64,000 bases of DNA from Gymnopus androsaceus JB14. Lineage: Eukaryota; Basidiomycota; Agaricomycetes; Agaricales; Omphalotaceae. The stretch lies in assembly GCA_009733575.1 (NCBI GenBank), contig ML769422.1, positions 1-64,000 on the forward strand. The letters are read 5' to 3'. Position 1 is the first letter of the stretch. Each line of letters begins with the position of its first letter. Shown piece after piece: positions 56,833 through 64,000 of the stretch. The notes under the pieces were generated by a model. The model was given only the letters and a program-made list of their open reading frames with translations. It was not told the origin of the DNA and did not search any database. Position numbers and translations under genes: made by a program.

Positions 56833-57578
56833 ATGTCTTCCCGTCCCAAATCACCCACTCGCCAACAACTATCCTCCCGCCTCGCATACGAGAAGAAGAT
56901 TCCTAACTTTCTTCTCGACTACAGAACAAAGTCAACGGGATTTCTAATGACGACGACGACGACGAATACGGATACAGGGAACGAGAAGCAGGAGGAGGTT
57001 ACGACGGCGATGACAACTACGGCGGTGACGAATTCGAATATGTCAATGATGGTTCTGGTCGGCCGCCTATTCCCGTACGACCAAGGGAAAGGCCAGCGAT
57101 ACCAGAACGGCCTGCAGATGATCCAGGCAGCGCCGATGAGGATGATGTCGAGAAGGATGAACTGCCTCAAGTGGTAGTTCTGAAAGCGGGAAAACATCTT
57201 ACGGAATGGGAGGCGGAGAATGTAAAGAGGAAAGGTGTGTTATAAGCTACTTCTATCTATGAACCTGTACTGACCGAAGCCATAGAGAAAGGCCTTCCGC
57301 CTCTACCTAATCCCGACCTGAAAGATCTGAATCCGAATCTGCAGGACGAATCAGCAAAGTCCCAATCAAAGAAAATCAAAGACAAGTCTCATAGCTTGTC
57401 ATTCTCATCCGGTCCCAGCAGCAGTAGTAAACCTTCCAGCTCGAGTTTCAAACGAAAGATCCTTGGGGATGCTGAAGATCGACTCGAAACCGAATCTACC
57501 AAGGAAAGTAAGCCGAAGAAGAAGGCAAAAAAGAACAACAAAAGTAAAACATTGTTATCTTTTGGTGACGATGCTTAG
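56833..57578 (+). CDS. DUF4604-like nuclear-type protein, apparent one-base frameshift
   Basis: Starts 'MSSRPKSPTRQQLSSRLAYE' and continues 'KKIPNFL', the N-terminal signature of DUF4604. The frame then changes by one base within 56906-56916 and continues 'QNKVNGISNDDDDDEYGY', 'RPPIPVRPRERPAIPERP', 'QVVVLKAGKHLTEWEAENVK'. Intron 57235-57285. Exon 2 gives 'EKGLPPLPNPDLKDLNPN' and a Lys/Ser-rich tail ending 'KTLLSFGDDA'. Apart from the single frame change everything is intact and the family order complete, so a base missing from the assembly is likelier than decay. Role not established; composition suggests a nuclear, disordered protein. Confidence 0.7.
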
Positions 57579-58895
57579 AACGACTTACGGTGTGTTCACT
57601 GATATCACTTTATCCGATCCTAAATTTCTTCTATAGACTCCCTCTTGTTTCAATGAGCGCGTACATGCGTAAAGATGGGCACCTACGGGCTTACTGCGTA
57701 CAGCGGTGCTGTACCAGCTCTGTTACTCCGCTGACTTCAAACCTAGACTGACCAGTACACCAGTTACTGATAGCTACGACGCGTCCGGCCAATAATGCTA
57801 CATGCTGTATGTATTATATAGTTCATCCCTAATTTCATCTAAGGTGGCTGTTGTAATTTTAGTCCTTCATGTTTGCTTAACCGATGTTCCTACAATTCGC
57901 GAAGCATCTACTGGTATATTTTCTTTTGCTTAATCGCCTCTGACAGGTCTGTTCTCCTCCCTGTCATCGTCTCGTTTCCGGGCCTCCTACAACCATACCC
58001 AAAAAAACACTTGATTATAAAACTTATACTTGCCATCTTCGCGTGCACTGTCCTTTGCCAGCATCTTTCGCTAGCAGTCAATGCTCATTACTAAATATGA
58101 CTCAAGCACTGGTCAATGAGGATTCAAGTTCATGGAAATGGAAATCCAAACCTACGCTATGTTACACGTATCCGAGTTGACTAGATTTTAGAGGGCGTCT
58201 AAGGCCTGCGCTGTAGAGCGGATATCTTGGGGCCAGACACCTTTCAGGTATACCATTTGAGTCCCGGGAGCAGAAGATCTAGAATGGTATTTTGGAGAGT
58301 GCGTTGTAGGCCTAACTGAATAACAACCTCCCTTGTTCATTGATTGATTCATTTGCATTCAAGTTTTTAGGGATAACAATGTCCACAAGTTCCAACCAGC
58401 TCACCTGAATCAAATCTTCTGGTCATAGCTCGACTGAAAATATTTTCAAATTATGTATACAGGGGCCGGCCCTGTTCTTCAATAACAGGTTTTTCAGGTG
58501 TTGGAGACTCGGGTTAGGAGTGTTCGTTCATCAATTGTGTATCTTCGTTTGCACTGAGCATTTCAAATTTTCATCTCAGTTCAGTCCAAGATCTAAGTAT
58601 CCTAATTTCTCTCTCTCTTTGTTTGGTACTTACTTGCTATCCTACAAAATCAACACCTTCATCCTAGCTCACTTTGTCTCTTCCCTCCGCCTCGAGCTCC
58701 ACCCTCATCTCTCTTCACACTTGGCCTTCTAAGAATCTGCCTCTCTCTCCCTATATATATGCTATGTCAGCATTCAAATCAGAAACCTAAGCTCAACCCA
58801 AGCTCTCCAGATTGAGATTTGATTCTTGATATACTGTGTCTGTCTCTGGGAACATGCTAATGCAAAAAAGGCACTCCCTCTTTATTTGCCAATTT
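57579..58895. other. Unassigned region with one tRNA-like patch
   Basis: No gene recognised; small ORFs at 57873 and 58520 lack motifs. At about 58200-58260 GCGCTGTAGAGCGGATATC and TTTGAGTCCCGGGAGC resemble A and B boxes, but stems are weak. Confidence 0.35.
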
Positions 58896-60551
58896 CATCA
58901 GGAAAAGCTTTATATGCAAAGTTTGCATATAAACTCACAAAAATGCCACAAATGTCATAAAATAGGCATAAGTGCAATTCTTATGCAATATTAGACAAAT
59001 TGTATCAGAAATGTGCAAAGTTGTATGATATTATTACATTTTATGCAATAAATAGCAACATGTCTTTGGAAGCCAAGAGTCCCTGTGAGTACCCAAAATG
59101 TCCAGTGACTGGCTGTACCAGTTAGAAAGTGAGTTCACACAGATTGCGGAAGCATAATAAATTCAGTATAATCCGAGTTGCAACTTAGTTGCCAAAATTT
59201 GCATAATTATGCATAATAATGACATTTTGCAAGTTTGACAAAGTTATTAACTTTTTGGGAGGGTTCCTGTTAGAATCATGTATATGAAAGCCGCATACAC
59301 TTCCCTTCAGCCTCAGGTAGGCAAGGATGCAACACTTAATAAGTAAAATGTGTGCGCATTTGATTATGATGTGTTATGTCAATCGGGCTGGAAGCCGGAG
59401 CCTGCCCTAATGCTAACGTCATCATATCACGCCATGTTCAAATGCTGTTGATCGAACCTTTCTTACTTCGACTACCATCTTCCCTCTTCTTCTTCCCTCC
59501 CCCTGTTAGTCCCTCTCATGTCTTGGTACAATTTTTTCCCCTGACATATGCTCACTTTCACTCAATTTACATTGTCAGTGCCATATATTTTAGCTCAACG
59601 GTCGAATGCCCAGCATGTGCTCATTGTGGTACGCTGGTATGCTCTGCATTATTTTTCTTTTGGTTCATTCAGCACTAACGTATATCTTTTTAAGCATAAT
59701 CCACTGTGCTGTATGTTTATTCAATCATTGCTCATATGTTGTTCTCTACCTGGCATTATTCCTGAGTCCGAGTCCACTTTAGCAACCATGCTCAAGACTT
59801 GTCATCTAATTCCCGGTCTCGCTTGTGGTACATAACATCGGTATGTTTTTGCTCTAGGATCCTGAAGGTGGGCGATGTCGATGGAAGTGGTCCCAACAAT
59901 GTACGTTCTTTTTTTCTTCTGTTCTTTCGTTCTTTTTCTAATGCTGTTTTAAGATCAACGTTTGCTCATCTCCCACTCCCGCTACATTCTTGTGCCCAGC
60001 AAATCATTCTCTTCAACCTATTCCTCCATTGTCAGCCTCTGCTCTACCCATTCATAGTCCCTAGCCCTTTGTCCCGCAAACCTCAAGCTGCTGCAACAAT
60101 AGATTTGTTATATATTGTCTTGTGGCTATGTCTATCATTCTGGCACTTTGTATAGGCTGTCGCTACTACAATGCTCTTGAATTATTTCCTGCACATGCTC
60201 TTTGCCCTTGCTGCCACCTCATTGCTCCCACTGTACATAATGCTCAATGTATATAGTGTACGATATGAATATAAGATTATTTTCGTTCACTCTTTTGCTT
60301 CAGTGAGATCTGTAAGTACCATTTGAGTACCATTAAGCATCATTTATGCAAGATATCTGAGTGAATTTAGTGCATAAAACTGCATAAATTGTGAGCAAAT
60401 TGCTGTTTTTATCAAGGGACATGGCTAAGGGGGATAATGTTGACTAACTTTGCATAATCTGCATAATATGACCAATTTGTCAAATTTCATGCATTTTTTG
60501 ACTACTTTTGCACATTTCTAGCATTGTTTGCATATTATGGTTTTCCTGATG
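58896..60551. mobile_element. Possible CATCAG-ended composite with LTR-like repeats
   Basis: Begins CATCAGGAAAAGC and ends GGTTTTCCTGATG, so it has family termini, but no flanking duplication is seen. Inside, TTGCATAAT/TGCATAATA-type sequence at about 59198-59240 recurs in direct orientation at about 60453-60500. The right copy follows AAGGGGGATAA and starts TGTTGACTAAC, which looks like a polypurine tract plus LTR start. It may be a non-coding LTR element inside a TIR element. No coding capacity recognised. Confidence 0.4.
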
Positions 60552-60579
60552 GCCTTCGATACATGATTTGGATTCTCAG

Positions 60580-60608
60580 CATCAGCAAAACCTGTATTTT
60601 TGCTGATG
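60580..60608. repeat. Minimal CATCAG element, 29 bp
   Basis: Starts CATCAGCAAAACCTG and ends TTTTTGCTGATG, i.e. just the two termini back to back, flanked by AG on both sides (60578-60579, 60609-60610). Confidence 0.65.
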
Positions 60609-60723
60609 AGGGTAGCACTGGTACACCTGCTGTACATGCTGTTATGGGATTTGGCATTTGGAAGACAGGGAGAGAAAGCTGCTGTTGTTCAAAGTTCTGC
60701 TCTGGGATTTATCATTTTACCAC

Positions 60724-61091
60724 TGTAAGATGCTGAGCATCTCAGTTGGGACACAATGTAGTGAATCAACTCTATTATTACTGTACCTGTAAGATGTCAA
60801 ACATCTAGAGAAGTGAATCTATATAAGGTACAGTTGAAAATATCAAGGAACGGGAAACTCACCTCAGTTGGGACACAATGTAGTGAATCAACTGAGGGAG
60901 GAAAAATGCTGTGTGTCTAGTATACTTATAAGTTGGATCAACGGAAAAAGTATGAATGCAGGAAAAATCTATATCAATGGAAAAGTATACCTGCAGGGGA
61001 AAACATATTGTGAAACATAGAAAATGTATTTGTAAGTAAGTCCAAACAAGAAGTCAAAGCTGCTTGTACCATGCGCAGTACTTACTCAACA
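60724..61091 (-). repeat. Second Ty1/copia element, 3' LTR
   Basis: On the plus strand begins TGTAAGATGCTGAGC and ends CTTACTCAACA, followed by a C-run (polypurine complement) and the pol stop. Structure and several words (TGTAAGG-like start, 'caactgaggga', 'gcaggaaaaat') match the LTRs at 3635 and 10613, so the two elements are related but distinct. 368 bp. Confidence 0.8.
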
Positions 61092-61096
61092 CTCCC

Positions 61097-62680
61097 CTAC
61101 TCCATACAGTCCAGTCCTAGGAGCTTCACTAGCTTTGCATGAGTAGGTCCTGTCAATGCTTTTGTAAACAAGTCTCCCAGGGTTTCCGCCAAATGAATAC
61201 CTTTGACTGCAACATCACCATCCTCAACCTTCTCCCTAATATGGTGATGGCGAACATCAATGTGCTTGATTAAGGCATGCTGCTTCGAGGCCTGTGTCAA
61301 GCTATTCACACCCTCATTCTCACCAAACAACTCCACCAGACCTTCCTGCTCTAAATCCACCTCCAATAGAAATGTCACCATCCACACTGCTTGCTGGCTT
61401 CCTCTTGCCAGTGAAATGTACTTGGCCTCCACAGTAGATGTTGCAACTGTTGCCTGGCATTTGGAACTTCATGACATTGGTGCGCCAGCCATTAAGAACA
61501 TGTATCCAGAGGTCGACCTATGGGTATCGAGGCAGCCAGCATAGTCTGCATCCAAGTAGCCCACTGGCAGTGGTTTCAGTCCAGCACCTGGTCTCGAGTT
61601 GGACTGAGATGACTTCCAGTATGTGATTGGATAGTGTAACATCCACCTGATGTACCCTGCCAGCCACAGTATGAGTTCCCAGTGGTATCTAAGTTGGAAT
61701 CTCGCAAGGAAATTCAAAGTGTAACATATATCTGGCCTAGTGCATCCACCCCATATAAATGATAATGGAGCCCACCACTGGTTGGTATGGTTTGTTGACA
61801 TGTATACCCTCTCATCCTCTGGCAGTGGATTAGGCAATTCCTTCACCTTCAGTCCCAGTGGAAGGGTGTCCTATGTGGTTTCATGTCTTGAAGCCCAAAG
61901 TGTTCAAGCATTTGCTGGAAGTACTTAGACCATTTGGGAAATTGTAATCATGCCCATTGTTTCATCCTGTAGGATATTCATGCCAAGCAGCACGTTTGAT
62001 CGAACCCCTCCTACCTCCCAGTGCTTTCCGAGGTCCTTTATTACTTTATCCCTTCCTCCCACTGTTGACACATATATTGTCACCATAAGTGCTTGTGATA
62101 GTGTACCCTGGCCCTTCTCAATGGTAATGGATACACAAGTCCTTAGTCTACTCTTGATGCACTATACCCATCTGCCTTATAGCCCAATGCAAGAGTAGCC
62201 TGCCAGTCATGGCTGCCCTGCTTCATAATGTAAATCAAGCATTTCAGCTTGCATACCAGATGCTCCTGCCCAGCATTAGTGAATCCCTCTGGTTGTTGCA
62301 TATAGACATGGGTCATCAGCAAAACCTGTGAGATCCCAAGTGATATAGATCAGCTGCTGTACAGCTCTGTACAGAACTGTGCAGCTCTGCACAGAACTGG
62401 ACAGAGGGGGACCTTGCTATGGGATCTCACAGGTTTTACTGATGGTGATTGGGCTGTTAAGGAAAGCACCCTTAAAATCAACCTGGAACAGTTTGAGTCC
62501 CAGAACTGCAATGATTGCAAGGACCAGTCTGAGTGACTCCATTTGAGCTACTGCCCTATATGTCTTGTTATAGTTGACTCTGTAGATCTGTGTAAATCCT
62601 TGCGCAATGTAACATGCTTTCCTCCAAATAACCTCCCCTTTCAAACCCCATTTAATTGCAAAAGTTCCAAAAAAGTGCAT
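61097..62680 (-). pseudogene. Second Ty1/copia pol, 5'-truncated
   Basis: Contains RT 'AQGFTQIYRVNYNKTY' and 'LGLKLFQVDFKGAFLNSPIT' (62580-62450), then 'TRPDICYTLNFLARFQL' (about 61735), 'YLDADYAGCLDTHRSTSGY' (about 61550) and RNase H 'MEAKYISLARGSQQAVW' to 'LLGLDCME' (61432-61097). It stops abruptly upstream of about 62680, so gag, protease and integrase are missing. Several frameshifts and an inverted-repeat insertion (62314-62444) inactivate it. Confidence 0.88.
62314..62444. repeat. CATCAG-family inverted-repeat element, 131 bp, in copia RT
   Basis: Left end CATCAGCAAAACCTGTGAG, reversed right end CATCAGTAAAACCTGTGAG, flanked by GT on both sides (62312-62313, 62445-62446). The other copia element at about 7300 gives the uninterrupted sequence, so it is an insertion. 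The interior repeats CTGTACAGCTCTG-type words. Confidence 0.85.
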
Positions 62681-62809
62681 TTTCCTTAGCTATTGAAAGA
62701 TTCTATTTCACACAATGCTTCAGCTAGGCTGAAGCATAATTATTGGCAGTGTGTATACAACTTTCAATATCACCAAAAGCATGTGATCGGCAGCTGTAAC
62801 AAAGCTGTA

Positions 62810-63471
62810 CAGTGCCCGCAGGCACTTCTCCAACAGGTCTGTTTTGGGCGGAAAAAAATAGCTAAAATTATAATAAAAATGGTTTTGGAAGGAAACCACT
62901 CAAAAGAATGTGATTTACGTCGAGAAAGAAACTGGAGCCAAATTTGGCAATAATTTCCCACGGTGTTCATTTTTGCGAGCCAACTTTGTGCTCTCGGAAC
63001 TCATTCTGCAGGCTGCAGGAAGGCTTATAACACCTTTTTTGAGCATTTTAATGACATGCACATGGCCTCTATTCAGAACATGCTCTTATTTAACTAGCAA
63101 AGCCAGGTTTTGGCAATGGATACATGTGAAACTGATTGAATGAAGCAGATGGACACGGAAAAATGACACAGCACTGAATAACAGCCGATAAACTGGCTTA
63201 TTTTGCAGAGAAGGTCAAAGCTGTATTACTATATATGGAAGGCACCTTCCTAATTAGGGTATGACTAAGCAAAGTTCATTTTTCAATAGTGGTCCAAAAA
63301 CCAAAACTCAAGCACTGGCTTAGGAAAGCACAAGCCAAGTAGAGCTATCCAAATGGAGTTGATTGCACCTATTTTTGAAAAAATTGGTCGGGTTTCACAT
63401 GCTCTGAAAAGGTTTGAAAATTTTGTACTTTTTACGGTTACTCAGGTGATGGGAAGTGCCTGCGGGCACTG
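62810..63471. mobile_element. TIR MITE, TA-flanked (CAGTGCCCGCAGGC ends)
   Basis: Ends CAGTGCCCGCAGGCACTTC in perfect inverted orientation, TA at 62808-62809 and 63472-63473. 662 bp, AT-rich, no recognisable ORF. CAGT start and TA duplication point to a Tc1/mariner/pogo-type source. The terminus is itself palindromic (GTGCCCGCAGGCAC). Confidence 0.88.
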
Positions 63472-63473
63472 TA

Positions 63474-64000
63474 TGCAAATAAGTTTTACAATACCGTAAT
63501 ATTGAACGCATACAGTAAATTTTTGAGCCTAATAAACTACAAAAGTATTAGTTTAATCTAAATACCTTAGGTCTATCCTACCATTACCACATTAACTTGA
63601 ATCCGCAGAGCCCGGACCTTCACATGTGCTTCCTTTCAGGCGGCATCATCGGCTCTCATTTGATTTTCCTCGCAAGATTTCCGGCGAGTGATTTGAACAG
63701 CCCTCATAGTGCACCCTGATCGTTCTCAGTAGGCGCTGAAATTGACGGAGTCATTTTTAACTCAAAATTTCGGATGAAGTTGTCAAATTTGACAGCTGTC
63801 ATTCCATACCGGACGAAAAGCTGTATACTTCAGATAGCTATTATGAGCACCACATGTACTTGGTTAACACGTTCTAGAATCCATATACATGTTCCAATTA
63901 CAGCACTTACGTGGTTTGACAGCTGCCAGAGACTCGAATACATAGCGCTCAAGAATAGCTATTTTGTAGGACAGAAAGCTGTATTCTTCAGACAGCTATT
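63474..64000. other. Unassigned end of window with a repeated motif
   Basis: AAAGCTGTATACTTCAGATAGCTATT (near 63820) recurs with changes at the very end of the window (63976-64000); 'gacagctgtc' and 'gacagctgcc' also recur. Possibly one end of an element that continues outside. No gene. Confidence 0.35.

Noticed and set aside
56919..57197. Minus-strand ORF of 92 codons
   Set aside because: It is the complement of the repetitive acidic stretch of the DUF4604-like gene and has no independent support.
58896..60551. Complete LTR retrotransposon
   Set aside because: Only a possible polypurine tract and a weak direct repeat are visible; there is no coding region, primer site or target duplication, so it is listed only as a possible element.
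1..64000. CRISPR arrays, operons, ribosome binding sites or riboswitches
   Set aside because: Introns, retrotransposons and gene layout are eukaryotic; no regularly spaced repeat array was seen.

Overview
The window looks like nuclear DNA from a mushroom-forming basidiomycete (Agaricomycetes). The evidence is short introns of about 50 bp, a chromodomain Ty3/gypsy element, a Ty1/copia element primed by a Met-CAU half tRNA, PIF/Harbinger, hAT, MULE-like and Tc1/pogo-like DNA transposons, DUF6589-type proteins, and TTAGGG-like words. It is mostly a transposon graveyard with a few host genes.

Layout. 1-3406: 3' part of a decayed multi-exon gene of a family expanded in Agaricomycetes. 3635-10886: a Ty1/copia element on the minus strand, split by a 2.1 kb solo LTR that itself carries a 376 bp palindromic MITE. 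10887-25082: a 5'-truncated Ty3/gypsy chromovirus on the plus strand, split by five elements: a second copy of the same solo LTR (holding a TA-flanked MITE that holds another solo LTR), a MULE-like element with telomere-like repeats, a two-gene PIF/Harbinger, a hAT MITE with a tRNA-like sequence, and a second telomere-like MULE element. 26.2-28.0 kb: foldback and 'CATCAG' inverted-repeat elements. 28.0-31.3 kb: two convergent host-type genes, a membrane protein and a secreted beta-propeller. 31.4-42.7 kb: a pogo remnant, a kinase fragment, two DUF6589 copies (one truncated and CpG-decayed), an 880 bp segmental duplication and several MITEs. 42.7-53.2 kb: two direct copies of a RecQ-type helicase gene. 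The first is joined to a bromodomain across an intron into which a hAT element has inserted. 55.3-57.6 kb: two divergent host genes (DUF7598-like and DUF4604-like). 58.9-64.0 kb: an AT-rich TIR element, a second truncated copia and a TA-flanked MITE.

Two themes link the parts. First, nearly all nonsense codons in the transposons are TGA where the family has Arg, the expected product of CGA to TGA at methylated CpG. The truncated DUF6589 copy shows the same one-directional CpG loss, and catalytic acids of the gypsy RT and integrase appear lost the same way. Second, target-site duplications and filled/empty-site comparisons let the insertions be ordered and bounded to within a base or two. The most novel items are a hairpin of about 75 nt with compensatory changes shared by three separate MULE-like elements, a family of inverted-repeat elements ending in CATCAG with 2 bp duplications (down to 29 bp long), and the RecQ-bromodomain fusion with a hAT inside its intron.
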